NCBI RefSeq assembly: GCF_042665255.1
Contig: NZ_JBHTCD010000003.1
DNA length: 64,000 nucleotides
Strand: one strand, 5' to 3'
From: Insolitispirillum peregrinum
GTDB lineage: Bacteria; Pseudomonadota; Alphaproteobacteria; Rhodospirillales; Rhodospirillaceae
How positions within the stretch are numbered: position 1 is the stretch's first letter; each line of letters begins with the position of its first letter. Positions 52,027 to 61,111 of this stretch are shown here, piece by piece. The translations under genes were made by a program, and so were the position numbers. Below the pieces are notes generated by a model. The model was not told where the DNA came from. It saw nothing but the letters and a program-made list of their open reading frames with translations, and did not search any database.

Positions 52027-52266
52027 TCAGCCGGCGTTCGCCGCTTCGATGAAGCTGATGGCGTCCTGAACGGTCAGGATCTTTTCCGCCGCATCGTCGG
52101 GGATTTCGACGCCGAATTCTTCTTCGAAAGCCATCACCAGCTCGACGGTGTCCAGGCTGTCGGCGCCCAGGTCGTCGATGAAGGAGGAGTTTTCGGCAAC
52201 CTTGGCTTCTTCCACGCCCAGGTGCTCAATCACGATCTTCTTAACGCGATCGGCGACGTCGCTCAT
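52027..52266 (-). CDS. acpP: Acyl carrier protein
   Basis: 79 residues, acidic. The phosphopantetheine Ser is in GADSLDTVELVMAFEEEF. It carries growing fatty acyl chains. Between fabG and fabF as usual; GAGGATAT lies before the ATG. Confidence 0.98.
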   Translation of the reverse strand: MSDVADRVKKIVIEHLGVEEAKVAENSSFIDDLGADSLDTVELVMAFEEEFGVEIPDDAAEKILTVQDAISFIEAANAG

Positions 52267-52522
52267 GTTGATATCCTCAGTTCCAAAGTTAATAGGGGGC
52301 TAGCCTGATAGCCCGTGACAGGTATTGTGTCAGGTCGTTGTTTGTCGGCCCGATTTGAACCTTACTGCGTCCCAGGTCAAGCAAAATTGGCGCCCGTATC
52401 TACCACGATTGAATTGCTTTGACCACAGGGGTCTGTCGCAAGCTGTGAAGTTTTGCGCACTTTTTACACAAAACTGTCATTTTATCGTTTTAAATCAGGG
52501 CGCAAGGGTAGCGGTTTCCCGC

Positions 52523-53260
52523 TTAGATCATCGCCATGCCGCCGTTGACGTGCAGGGTCTGACCGGTGACATAGCCTGCTTCATCGCTGGAAAGATAGAC
52601 GACAGCCGAGGCAATATCGTCGCTGGAGCCCATGCGGCCCATCGGGATTCCGGCGTTCAGCTTTTCTTTCTGGGCATCGGGCAGGACTTCGGTCATCGCG
52701 GTGGCAATGAAGCCCGGCGCAACGCAGTTGACGGTGATCCCGCGTGAAGCGACTTCGGCGGCCAGCGACTTGGACATGCCGATCAGGCCAGCCTTGGAGG
52801 CGGCATAGTTGCACTGGCCGGGGTTGCCGGTCACGCCAACGATCGAGGTGATGGAGATGATGCGGCCATGGCGGCGCTTCATCATGCCCTTCAGGCAGGC
52901 GCGGGCGAGCTGGAACGACGAGGTCAGGTTGACGCGCAGGACGGCATCCCAGTCTTCGTCCTTCATCCGCATCGCCAGCGTGTCACGGGTCAGGCCGGCG
53001 TTGTTGACCAGAATGTCCACCTGTCCCATTGCCTGTTCCGCCGCCGGAATCAGGGCGGCGACGCTGTCGGCATCCGACAGGTTGGCGGGGGTGACGAAAG
53101 CGCGCTCGCCAAGGCTGGCGGCCAGCTCTTCCAGCTTTTCCACCCGGGTGCCAGACAGGGCGACGGTGGCGCCACGGGCGTGCAGGGCGGTGGCAATGGC
53201 ACCACCGATGCCGCCGGTGGCACCGGTGATCAGGGCGGTCTTACCAGTCAAATCGAACAT
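52523..53260 (-). CDS. fabG: 3-oxoacyl-ACP reductase
   Basis: 245 residues. NADP-binding GATGGIGGAIA, the NNAGLTRD motif, and the Ser-Tyr-Lys catalytic set (SITSIVG and YAASKAGLIG). It reduces 3-oxoacyl-ACP. AAAGGA lies before the ATG; 81 bp after fabD. Confidence 0.97.
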   Translation of the reverse strand: MFDLTGKTALITGATGGIGGAIATALHARGATVALSGTRVEKLEELAASLGERAFVTPANLSDADSVAALIPAAEQAMGQVDILVNNAGLTRDTLAMRMKDEDWDAVLRVNLTSSFQLARACLKGMMKRRHGRIISITSIVGVTGNPGQCNYAASKAGLIGMSKSLAAEVASRGITVNCVAPGFIATAMTEVLPDAQKEKLNAGIPMGRMGSSDDIASAVVYLSSDEAGYVTGQTLHVNGGMAMI

Positions 53261-53341
53261 CGTCAGATGTCCTTTCAGTTATGGGGGTCGTGTCAGGATC
53301 GCCGTCTGCAACGGCGGTGATCCTGAAAACAGGGGCTGGTC

Positions 53342-54283
53342 TCAGGCGAGGCTGGCCAGGAAGGCGTCGATGTCGGCCGGGGTGTTCAGGGCCTGACCGC
53401 TGACCTCCTTGTCGATGCGCCTGGCAAGGCCCGACAGGACTTTGCCCGCGCCGCATTCGACCAGCGAGGTCACGCCCTGATCCTTCAGCCACAATACGCT
53501 TTCCCGCCAGCGGACCGAGCCGGTCACCTGCTGCACCAGCAGATCACGCAGGACGGCGGGGTTGCTTTCGGCGCGGGCGATGACGTTGGCCACCACCGGC
53601 ACCACCGGGGCCTGGAAGCTGACCTCCGCCAGAGCAGCGGCCATCACCTCGGCGGCGGGCTTCATCAGGGCGCAATGGAAGGGAGCGGACACTGGCAGCA
53701 GCATGGCGCGCTTGGCACCCTTTTCTGCGGCGATCTTTACGGCGCGCTCGACCGCAGCCCTGGAGCCGGACACCACCACCTGTCCCGGAGCATTGTCGTT
53801 GGCCGCTTCGCAGACGTCGCCTTCAGCGGCTTCGGCGGCAACGGCCTGAGCCTGCTCCAGATCCAGTCCGAGCAGGGCGGCCATCGCTCCTTCGCCGACC
53901 GGAACGGCCTGCTGCATCGCCTTGCCGCGCGTCTTCAGCAGACGGGCGGTATCGGCAATGCTGAGGGCACCGGCGGCGCACAGGGCCGAATATTCCCCCA
54001 GCGAGTGACCCGCAACATAAGAGCAGGTAGCGGCCAGATCGAGGCCCTTGTCCTGCAGGACCCGGATCACCGCCATCGACACTGCCATCAGGGCCGGCTG
54101 GGCGTTTTCGGTCAGCGTCAGCTCATCGCCCGGACCTTCGAACATCAGGGCCGACAGGTTCTGTCCCAGGGCCGAATCGACTTCTTCAAAGACCTGTCGG
54201 GCGACCGGAAAGGCCTCGGCCAGTTCCTTGCCCATCCCGACTGCCTGAGAGCCTTGACCGGGGAATACGAACGCACGCGCCAT
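53342..54283 (-). CDS. fabD: Malonyl-CoA:ACP transacylase
   Basis: 313 residues. FPGQGSQAVGMG at the start, the active Ser in GHSLGEYSAL (about 96) and the His in VSAPFHCALM. It loads malonate onto ACP. AAAGGA is nine bases before the ATG; a GTG one codon earlier is less likely. Confidence 0.96.
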   Translation of the reverse strand: MARAFVFPGQGSQAVGMGKELAEAFPVARQVFEEVDSALGQNLSALMFEGPGDELTLTENAQPALMAVSMAVIRVLQDKGLDLAATCSYVAGHSLGEYSALCAAGALSIADTARLLKTRGKAMQQAVPVGEGAMAALLGLDLEQAQAVAAEAAEGDVCEAANDNAPGQVVVSGSRAAVERAVKIAAEKGAKRAMLLPVSAPFHCALMKPAAEVMAAALAEVSFQAPVVPVVANVIARAESNPAVLRDLLVQQVTGSVRWRESVLWLKDQGVTSLVECGAGKVLSGLARRIDKEVSGQALNTPADIDAFLASLA

Positions 54284-54445
54284 CACGCATAATCCTTTAA
54301 ACGGGTTTCGTCAGTGCTGTCTGGTTGACTGCGGCGGCGGCGAGGGTGCGAAAGCCCGCCCGGCCTGTCAAGTCCTGCCGGTGCCCCGTGGGGATCGGGT
54401 GTGTGGTGATCGTGCGAAAGAATGCAGGAAATGCTGCGAATCTGT

Positions 54446-54473
54446 TTGCGTCAGGCGGGAAAATCCGTATAGT
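54446..54473 (+). promoter_or_regulatory. Promoter of rpsF-rpsR-rplI
   Basis: TTGCGT and TATAGT separated by 16 bases, about 100 bp before rpsF. The leader after it contains GC-rich short stems and may bind S6:S18, as known for other bacteria, but I could not confirm that structure. Confidence 0.55.
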
Positions 54474-54570
54474 GCGCGGCTTCACAACCCTTGCCGGATG
54501 GTCCGGCTATGCCTGCATATACCTCGCTTGCGGGGTGTGGGCTGAGAGAATCCAGAAGGGGTCTACCCTA

Positions 54571-54963
54571 ATGCCTCTGTATGAAAGCGTGTTCATCGCT
54601 CGTCAGGACATTTCTTCCACTCAGGTGGAAGCCCTGGCCGATGAAATGGCTGGCATCATCGCCAGCCTGGGCGGCACTGTCTCCAAGAAGGAATTCTGGG
54701 GCCTGCGCAACCTGGCCTACCGGATGAACAAGAACCGGAAGGGTCATTACGTTCTGTTCAACATCGACGCTCCGGCCGCTGCCGTCATCGAAATGGAACG
54801 CGTGATGCGTTTCAACGAAGACGTCCTGCGCACCCTGACCGTGCGTGTTGAAGAGCTGGAAGAAGGCCAGTCGGCCGTCCTTCTGCAGAAGAACGAACGG
54901 GCCGAACGTGGCCCGCGTGGTCCCCGCGGCGGTAATCGCCGTGAGCGTTCCGACCGCGATTAA
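54571..54963 (+). CDS. rpsF: 30S ribosomal protein S6
   Basis: 130 residues: MPLYESVFIARQDISSTQ at the start, VSKKEFWGLRNLAYRMNKNR, and a basic/acidic tail (ERGPRGPRGGNRRERSDRD) longer than in E. coli before modification. Binds S18 and 16S rRNA. Confidence 0.98.
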   Translation: MPLYESVFIARQDISSTQVEALADEMAGIIASLGGTVSKKEFWGLRNLAYRMNKNRKGHYVLFNIDAPAAAVIEMERVMRFNEDVLRTLTVRVEELEEGQSAVLLQKNERAERGPRGPRGGNRRERSDRD

Positions 54964-54977
54964 AGGAGATACTGACG

Positions 54978-55211
54978 ATGGCCGCTCCGCGTCGCCCGTT
55001 CTTCCGCCGCCGCAAAACCTGCCCGTTCTCGGGTGAAGGCGCGCCGAAGATTGACTACAAGGACATCAAGCTGCTGCAGCGCTACATTTCCGAGCGTGGC
55101 AAGATTGTCCCCAGCCGCATCACTGCGGTTTCCGCCAAGAAGCAGCGTGAACTGGCCCGCGCCATCAAGCGCGCCCGCTTCCTCGCCCTTCTGCCCTACG
55201 TCTTGAAGTAA
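54978..55211 (+). CDS. rpsR: 30S ribosomal protein S18
   Basis: 77 residues: RRPFFRRRKTCPFSGEGAPK, IDYKDIKLLQRYISERGKI, and VSAKKQRELARAIKRARF. AAAGGAG lies before the ATG. Standard order after rpsF. Confidence 0.99.
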   Translation: MAAPRRPFFRRRKTCPFSGEGAPKIDYKDIKLLQRYISERGKIVPSRITAVSAKKQRELARAIKRARFLALLPYVLK

Positions 55212-55224
55212 GGGAGAGAAGAGA

Positions 55225-55785
55225 ATGGCTGCTGTTGAGATCATCCTCCTCGAACGCGTTGAAAAGCTGGGCCAGATGGGCGATGTCGTCCGTGTGAAGC
55301 CGGGTTTTGCTCGCAACTACCTGCTGCCCCAGCAGAAGGCCCTGCGCGCGACCAAGGCCAACATGGCCCTGTTCGAAGCCCAGCGTGTCGAGCTGGAAGC
55401 GATGAACCTGAAGCGTCGTCAGGAAGCCGAAGCCGTTGCCGAACAGATGAAGGACGTTCGTCTGATTCTGGTTCGCGCCGCTGGCGAAAGCGGACAGCTG
55501 TACGGTTCGGTCGCTGCCCGCGACATCCAGGAAGGTCTGAAGGCCGACGGTATCAAGACCGAACGTCGCCAGATCGAACTGGACCAGGTGATCAAGTCGC
55601 TGGGTACCACCGCCGTGCGTATCCGTCTGCACCCGGAAGTCGCCGTCACCATCGCCGTCGTCGTTGCCCGTTCGGTTGAAGAAGCCGAAGCCGGCTTCGT
55701 CGCCGCCGAAGTGGTGGAAGACGAAGAGCTGGAAGACGAAGACGTCGATGCCGATGATATCGAAGACGAAGGCGAACCCGCCTAA
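55225..55785 (+). CDS. rplI: 50S ribosomal protein L9
   Basis: 186 residues. The N-terminal domain has ILLERVEKLGQMGDVVRVKP and FARNYLLPQQKA; the central helix and the C-terminal domain follow. An acidic tail of about 35 residues (EDEELEDEDVDADDIEDEGE) extends beyond the usual length, as often in Rhodospirillales. Confidence 0.98.
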   Translation: MAAVEIILLERVEKLGQMGDVVRVKPGFARNYLLPQQKALRATKANMALFEAQRVELEAMNLKRRQEAEAVAEQMKDVRLILVRAAGESGQLYGSVAARDIQEGLKADGIKTERRQIELDQVIKSLGTTAVRIRLHPEVAVTIAVVVARSVEEAEAGFVAAEVVEDEELEDEDVDADDIEDEGEPA

Positions 55786-55819
55786 GGCTTTGGTGTCATT
55801 ATCTGACACGATCCAGAGA

Positions 55820-55849
55820 GGGCCACCCTGTTCGGGGTGGTCCTTTTTG
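55820..55849 (+). terminator. Intrinsic terminator of the rpsF-rpsR-rplI operon
   Basis: GGCCACCC pairs with GGGTGGTC over a short loop and is followed by TTTTTG. It lies 35 bases after the rplI stop. Confidence 0.85.
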
Positions 55850-55884
55850 TTTGGTCGGGTATGATGGGCTGCCCTGCGGGGGCG

Positions 55885-56187
55885 CTGGTGTTTAGACCAG
55901 CGTGCGTTAAACCTGACGCCACAGGATACGACAGCAGGAAGAAAGCAAGGACGTGGAGCGCTGCTCCACACCTCGCTGGGGCCTTGAGGCCCCAGACCCC
56001 ATTCCTTTGTTATTAAAAGAAAAATGGGGGTTCGGGGCCTCAGGCCCCGAGCAGGTTCGGGCGGCAAGCCCGCTCTTGTTTTCAAACTGCCTTGTACTGT
56101 GACCTGACACTGGCCCGCTGGTCTGGCTTTTTGTTTTGTTGCATTGTTTTTGCGAAAACCGGTTCCCACTTTTCGCACAACGCTCCA
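55885..56187. repeat. Composite of family B fragment, family A copy 3, and inverted family B
   Basis: About 55885-55935 carries the AGCGTGCGTTAAACCTGACG part of family B. 55954-56080 is a complete family A element, the best-paired of the three (CGGGGCCTCAGGCCCCG). 56097-56187 is an inverted family B copy ending 18 bases before dnaB. It fills the whole gap between rplI and dnaB, leaving little room for a dnaB promoter. Confidence 0.8.
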
Positions 56188-56205
56188 GGGTTTTTGAGTA
56201 CGCTG

Positions 56206-57750
56206 ATGATGGACGAAACATCTTCCTATCCGGTTCCTGCCTATGTGGGCGATGCGGCGGTTGGCGATGCGGGGGCCTCATGGCGGGAACCACCGCACAA
56301 CATCGAAGCCGAACAGGCTCTGTTGGGGGCAATCTTTCAGTCGAACCGCGCCTATGAACGGGTGTCGGAATTCCTGATGGCCGAGCATTTTGCCAATGCC
56401 CTGCATGGCCGTATCTTTGAATCCTGCGGCAAACTGATCGAACAGGGCCATCTGGCAACGCCGGTAACGCTGAAAGCCTATCTGGAAAACGACCCGTTGA
56501 TGAAAGAGGCCGGGGGCGTTGCCTATCTGGCCGAGCTGGCCAACGCGGTGGTGACGGTGGTCAACGCCGAGGACTATGGCCGCCAGATTCACGACTTTGC
56601 CATGCGGCGCCAGTTGATCGAGCTGGGGACCGGGATGGTCAACGATGCCTTTGAGGTTGAGTTTGACCACACCGCGATGGACCAGATCGAGTCCGCCGAA
56701 CAACGGCTGTACGATCTGGCGACCACCGGCAAGCAGGAAGGTGGCTTTCAGGATTTCCGTATGGCGCTCCATACGGCGGTCAAAATGGCCGAAGCCGCCC
56801 ACAAGCGCGAAGGCCAGTTGGCCGGGGTGCCGACCGATCTGATGGATCTGGACAAGAAACTCGGCGGCCTGCACCCTTCCGACTTGCTGATTCTGGCCGG
56901 ACGCCCGTCGATGGGGAAAACGGCACTGGCGACCTGTATCGCCTTTAACGCCGCCAAGCTGTACCGCGAGCACATCGATGAGTCGGGCAATCGGCAGGTG
57001 CTTGACGGTGCCAAAGTGGCCTTCTTTTCGCTCGAAATGTCGGCGGAGCAGTTGGCCACCCGTTTGTTGGCACAGGAAGCAGAAATCAGTTCGCATAAAA
57101 TCCGCACCGGTGAACTGTCAAACGATGACTTCACCCGCATGGTCACGGTGGCGCAGGAACTCTCTGTTCTGCCGCTGTTCATTGATGACACGCCAGCGCT
57201 CAGCATTTCCGCCGTCCGCACCCGTTGCCGCCGTCTGGCCCGCCAGCAGGGTCTGGGGCTGATCGTGGTCGACTATCTTCAGTTGCTGAGCGGTGGTCCG
57301 GGCTTTGGGGACTCGCGCGTGCAGGAAGTCTCGGCGATTACCCGTGGCCTGAAAGCCATCGCCAAGGAACTGAACGTGCCGGTGATGGCGCTGTCGCAGT
57401 TGTCGCGTGCGGTGGAACAGCGTGAAGACAAGCGCCCGCAACTGTCTGACCTACGCGAATCCGGCTCGATCGAACAGGACGCCGACGTGGTGATGTTTGT
57501 CTACCGCGAGCAGTACTATCTGGAACGCGCCGAGCCCAGCCGTCGCCCGGATGAAGGCGAAGACAAGTTCATGGAGCGCTATGCCGATTGGCAAAAGCGC
57601 TGTGAAAAGGCTCACAATGTCGGTGAAGTGATCGTTGCCAAGCAGCGGCATGGCCCAATTGGGGGAGTCAAGCTGTACTTTGACGGAAACTTCACCAAAT
57701 TCGGTAACCTGATGCATCAAGATCATGGGGACGACGACGATTATGAGTGA
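56206..57750 (+). CDS. dnaB: Replicative DNA helicase DnaB
   Basis: 514 residues. The N-terminal domain begins NIEAEQALLGAIFQSNRAYE; the RecA-like motor has Walker A GRPSMGKTALATCI (about 233) and Walker B LIVVDYLQLL, then QLSRAVEQREDKRPQLSDLR. It unwinds DNA at the fork. Two ATGs one codon apart are possible starts with a poor ribosome binding site. Overlaps alr by eight bases. Confidence 0.97.
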   Translation: MMDETSSYPVPAYVGDAAVGDAGASWREPPHNIEAEQALLGAIFQSNRAYERVSEFLMAEHFANALHGRIFESCGKLIEQGHLATPVTLKAYLENDPLMKEAGGVAYLAELANAVVTVVNAEDYGRQIHDFAMRRQLIELGTGMVNDAFEVEFDHTAMDQIESAEQRLYDLATTGKQEGGFQDFRMALHTAVKMAEAAHKREGQLAGVPTDLMDLDKKLGGLHPSDLLILAGRPSMGKTALATCIAFNAAKLYREHIDESGNRQVLDGAKVAFFSLEMSAEQLATRLLAQEAEISSHKIRTGELSNDDFTRMVTVAQELSVLPLFIDDTPALSISAVRTRCRRLARQQGLGLIVVDYLQLLSGGPGFGDSRVQEVSAITRGLKAIAKELNVPVMALSQLSRAVEQREDKRPQLSDLRESGSIEQDADVVMFVYREQYYLERAEPSRRPDEGEDKFMERYADWQKRCEKAHNVGEVIVAKQRHGPIGGVKLYFDGNFTKFGNLMHQDHGDDDDYE

Positions 57751-58888
57751 GAGCACGCCCTTGGACCGGCCTTTTTCTTCGTCTTCTGCCCATGCCGGTG
57801 GACTGCTGACCGTTGATCTGGGGGCGGTGGCCAACAACTGGCGTCATATGGCCGCGCTGATGGGGGCCAAAGAGGCCGCCGGGGTGGTCAAGGCCAATGC
57901 CTATGGGCTGGGGGTCGAGGCTGTCGGGCGGGTGCTGGCGGCGGCTGGCTGCCGGACGTTTTTTGTGGCAGTGCCCGAGGAAGGTGTCCTGCTGCGCAAG
58001 GTGTTGCCGGGGGCGGTGATTTATGTCCTGTCCGGCCCGATTGGCGGCAGCGAAGGGTTGGCTCCGTTCCTGACGTCCAATCTGCGCCCCATTCTGAACT
58101 GTGCCGATCAGGTGGCCCTGTGGCGGTCCCATGCGCCGGGGGCGGCACCCTATGGCCTGCACCTTGAAACCGGGATGAACCGGCTTGGGTTGCCCGAGTT
58201 CGAAGCGCGGGCAATGGCGACCAATCTGACGCCGTCGCTGGTGATCAGCCATCTTGCCTGTGCCGATGTTCCCAATCATCCGTTGACCGAAGAGCAGGTG
58301 CGGGCGTTCACCGAACTGCGGTCGCTGTATCCGACGGCGCGGGCCTCTTTGGCCAATTCGGCGGGTGTCATGCTGGGCCGTGACTATCATTTTGACCTTG
58401 CCCGTCCCGGACTGGCCCTGTATGGCGGCAATCCGTTGCCGCATCTGCCCAATCCTTTGGCGCAGGTTCTGACCTTGCAGCTCAGGGTGTTGCAGGTTCG
58501 TCGCGTTGACACCCCCCAGAGCGTTGGCTATGGTGCCACCTACCGGGCGCCGGCAGGGACTGTGCTGGCGACGGTGGCCGCTGGCTATGCCGATGGCCTG
58601 CTACGCTCGCTGGGCAACTCGGGTTGGGGGTTGCTGGGGGGAGTCCGTGTTCCGGTGGCCGGCCGGGTGTCGATGGACCTGATCACGTTCGACGTGAGCG
58701 AGGCTCCGTCACAGGCCGTGTACAGCGGGGCGCTGATTACCCTGATCGGGCGGGAAACGGCGGACAGCACAGAACAGGCGCATACCCTTGATGAGCTGGC
58801 CACCGAAGCCGGGACGATTCCTTACGAACTGCTGACCTCCCTCAGTCGTCGTTATGCTCGCCGTTATGTGGGAGGCGCCGGTTCATGA
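57743..58888 (+). CDS. alr: Alanine racemase
   Basis: 381 residues. The PLP Lys is in VVKANAYGLG (about 54) and the catalytic Tyr in VGYGATYRAP (about 275). It makes D-alanine for peptidoglycan. The start inside the dnaB end removes a six-residue extension. Its stop overlaps mlaE as ATGA. Confidence 0.96.
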   Translation: MSESTPLDRPFSSSSAHAGGLLTVDLGAVANNWRHMAALMGAKEAAGVVKANAYGLGVEAVGRVLAAAGCRTFFVAVPEEGVLLRKVLPGAVIYVLSGPIGGSEGLAPFLTSNLRPILNCADQVALWRSHAPGAAPYGLHLETGMNRLGLPEFEARAMATNLTPSLVISHLACADVPNHPLTEEQVRAFTELRSLYPTARASLANSAGVMLGRDYHFDLARPGLALYGGNPLPHLPNPLAQVLTLQLRVLQVRRVDTPQSVGYGATYRAPAGTVLATVAAGYADGLLRSLGNSGWGLLGGVRVPVAGRVSMDLITFDVSEAPSQAVYSGALITLIGRETADSTEQAHTLDELATEAGTIPYELLTSLSRRYARRYVGGAGS

Positions 58889-59661
58889 CGCAGTTTCTGG
58901 CCCTGATCGGTCGGGTGTTTCTGGCATTTTTGCGCCACACCGGTCGATTGGTGACGTTCTCGGCAGTCGCTTTGTACAATATGGTGCTGCCGCCCTATTA
59001 TGGCCGCACCCTCAGCCGTCAAATGATCGAAATCGGCTATTACTCCCTGCCGGTGGTCGGGCTGACCGCGATCTTTTCCGGCATGGTGCTGGCCCTGCAA
59101 AGCCATACCGGCTTCGCCCGTTTCTCTGCCGAAGGGGCGGTGGCAACGGTGGTGGTGATTTCTCTGACCCGTGAGCTGGGGCCGGTGCTGGCCGGGCTGA
59201 TGGTGGCCGGGCGTGTCGGGGCAGCGATGGCCGCTGAAATCGGCACCATGCGGGTGACCGAACAGATTGATGCTCTGGTCACGCTGTCGACCAACCCGTT
59301 CAAATACCTGATCGCACCGCGCCTGCTGGCGGCGGTGCTGATGCTGCCCGCGCTGGTGCTGGTGGCTGATATCGTCGGGGTGTTTGGCGGGTATCTGGTC
59401 GGGGTGTACAAGCTGGGCTTCAACCCGGCCAACTACATTCAGCGCACCTGGGAATACCTGCAGCCGCTGGACGTGATTTCCGGTCTGGTCAAGGCCGGGG
59501 TGTTCGGCTTCATCATCGCCCTGATGGGCTGCTATAACGGCTATCACTCCAAGGGTGGCGCGCAGGGCGTCGGCTCGGCAACCCGCAATGCGGTGGTGTC
59601 GGCCTCGATCCTGATTTTGACCTTCAACTATCTGATCACGGAGCTGTTCTTCGCACAATGA
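58885..59661 (+). CDS. mlaE: MlaE-family lipid ABC transporter permease
   Basis: 258 residues, about six helices. MlaE family landmarks: GLTAIFSGMVLALQSHTGF, LTRELGPVLAGLMVAGRVGA and EIGTMRVTEQIDAL. Inner-membrane part of a phospholipid transport system for outer-membrane asymmetry. No MlaD or MlaC gene follows in the window. Confidence 0.92.
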   Translation: MTQFLALIGRVFLAFLRHTGRLVTFSAVALYNMVLPPYYGRTLSRQMIEIGYYSLPVVGLTAIFSGMVLALQSHTGFARFSAEGAVATVVVISLTRELGPVLAGLMVAGRVGAAMAAEIGTMRVTEQIDALVTLSTNPFKYLIAPRLLAAVLMLPALVLVADIVGVFGGYLVGVYKLGFNPANYIQRTWEYLQPLDVISGLVKAGVFGFIIALMGCYNGYHSKGGAQGVGSATRNAVVSASILILTFNYLITELFFAQ

Positions 59662-60434
59662 CCAGCCCGCAGCCAAAAATCCGCATCGATAACGTTCACA
59701 AGGCCTTTGGGAAAAAGAAGGTCCTTGATGGCGTCAGTCTGACGGTCAGCAAGGGGGAGTCGCTGGTGATCATCGGCGGCTCGGGAACCGGGAAATCGGT
59801 CCTGCTGAAATGCATTCTCGGCCTGATGCAGCCCGACCGGGGGTCCATTCAGGTGGATGGCGAGGAACTGACCACCCTGTCCACCCGCGAGCGGGAACGG
59901 GTGATGCACAAGTTCGGCATGCTGTTTCAGGGGGCGGCGCTGTTCGACTCGCTGCCTGTCTGGCAGAATGTTGCCTTCGGCCTGCTGCAACTGGGCAGGA
60001 TGAGCCGCGCACAGGCGAAAGAGCTGGCGGTCGAAAAGCTGCGCTCGGTGGGCTTGAAGGCCGATGTGGCCGACCTGTTCCCGTCCGAGCTGTCCGGTGG
60101 CATGCAAAAGCGTGTCGGTCTGGCGCGTGCCATTGCCGAAAAACCGGAAATCATCTTTTTCGACGAACCGACAACCGGTCTGGACCCGATCATGGCCGAT
60201 GTGATCAACGAACTGATCATTGATTGCGCCAAGGATCTGGGGGCGACGACCTTGTCGATTACCCATGATATGGCCTCGGCGCGCAAGATTGCCGACCGGG
60301 TGGCGATGCTGTGGGAAGGGCGGATCATCTGGGAAGGTCCGGCCGCAGACGTTTTCAACTCGGGTAACCCCTATGTTGACCAGTTCGTCCATGGTCGCGC
60401 CCATGGCCCGATCACCGATAACGCAGGGCGCTGA
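59658..60434 (+). CDS. mlaF: MlaF-family lipid ABC transporter ATPase
   Basis: 258 residues. Walker A IIGGSGTGKSVLLK (about 39), signature LSGGMQKRVGLARA, Walker B IIFFDEPTTGLDP, and the switch His in TLSITHDM. Partner of MlaE, coupled by an ATGA overlap. Confidence 0.94.
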   Translation: MTSPQPKIRIDNVHKAFGKKKVLDGVSLTVSKGESLVIIGGSGTGKSVLLKCILGLMQPDRGSIQVDGEELTTLSTRERERVMHKFGMLFQGAALFDSLPVWQNVAFGLLQLGRMSRAQAKELAVEKLRSVGLKADVADLFPSELSGGMQKRVGLARAIAEKPEIIFFDEPTTGLDPIMADVINELIIDCAKDLGATTLSITHDMASARKIADRVAMLWEGRIIWEGPAADVFNSGNPYVDQFVHGRAHGPITDNAGR

Positions 60435-60463
60435 TCGTCAACCACCTGCCGGGAGAAACGCAG

Positions 60464-61069
60464 ATGGGTCTGAAGCCATATCGGCCGTTGATGCTGGCAG
60501 GGGCAGTCGTGGCCTGTCTGTGGGCAATCCCGGCGGCAGCCCAGTTCAGTGATCTGCTGGCCGTTCCCAAGGTGCTGATCGACCGGGCGATCGAGGCCCG
60601 TTCGACCACCGATATCGGGCGGGACAACGAGATCATCCTGAAGGTCAACGCGGCGATGGCCGATGTGGGGACGGTCAAGGCATCCAGCGAGATCTATGAA
60701 CAGCGGTTGCTGATCACCGGCATCTTTGACGACAAGGCGGTCTATGACCATTTTTACAGCAAGATCAAGGGAATCATCGGGATCAAGAAGCTGTATTGGC
60801 ATGCGGTGTACATGGCCCCGGATGATCCCCGCCGCGCAAAGCTGCTGGACTGGTCCGATGTGTTGATCCTCGATACCAAGGCCGAAGCCCGGCTGGTCGG
60901 CAGCATGGATGTGGCCGACGTCAATTTCCGGGTGGCGGCAGACAGCACCGGAACGGTTTATGTCCTTGGGCGGGCGCGTTCGGACGCTGAACGTAAAGAG
61001 GCACTGGCGCGGGCCAGGGATGGCAACAGCGTGCAAAAGGTGGTCGACTACATCGTGGTCCGCCCGTAA
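60464..61069 (+). CDS. Periplasmic BON-domain protein
   Basis: 201 residues. Signal peptide (about 1-26, ending PAAAQ), then two BON-like domains (about 55-115 and 135-200; ILKVNAAMADVGTVKASSEI; VADVNFRVAADSTGTVYVLG). BON proteins bind phospholipid surfaces, so it may work with the lipid transporter directly upstream; not proven. Confidence 0.82.
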   Translation: MGLKPYRPLMLAGAVVACLWAIPAAAQFSDLLAVPKVLIDRAIEARSTTDIGRDNEIILKVNAAMADVGTVKASSEIYEQRLLITGIFDDKAVYDHFYSKIKGIIGIKKLYWHAVYMAPDDPRRAKLLDWSDVLILDTKAEARLVGSMDVADVNFRVAADSTGTVYVLGRARSDAERKEALARARDGNSVQKVVDYIVVRP

Positions 61070-61111
61070 TCGCGGGTCTGATAGCGCCTGTTCTTTGGAG
61101 GAGTCCCGTTC

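Noticed and set aside
54520..54571. GGGGTG and GGCTGAGA words before rpsF, like a TPP riboswitch
   Set aside because: The second half of the aptamer (the CCTGATC...GGATAA part) is absent, and a ribosomal protein operon is not a thiamin target. Chance resemblance.
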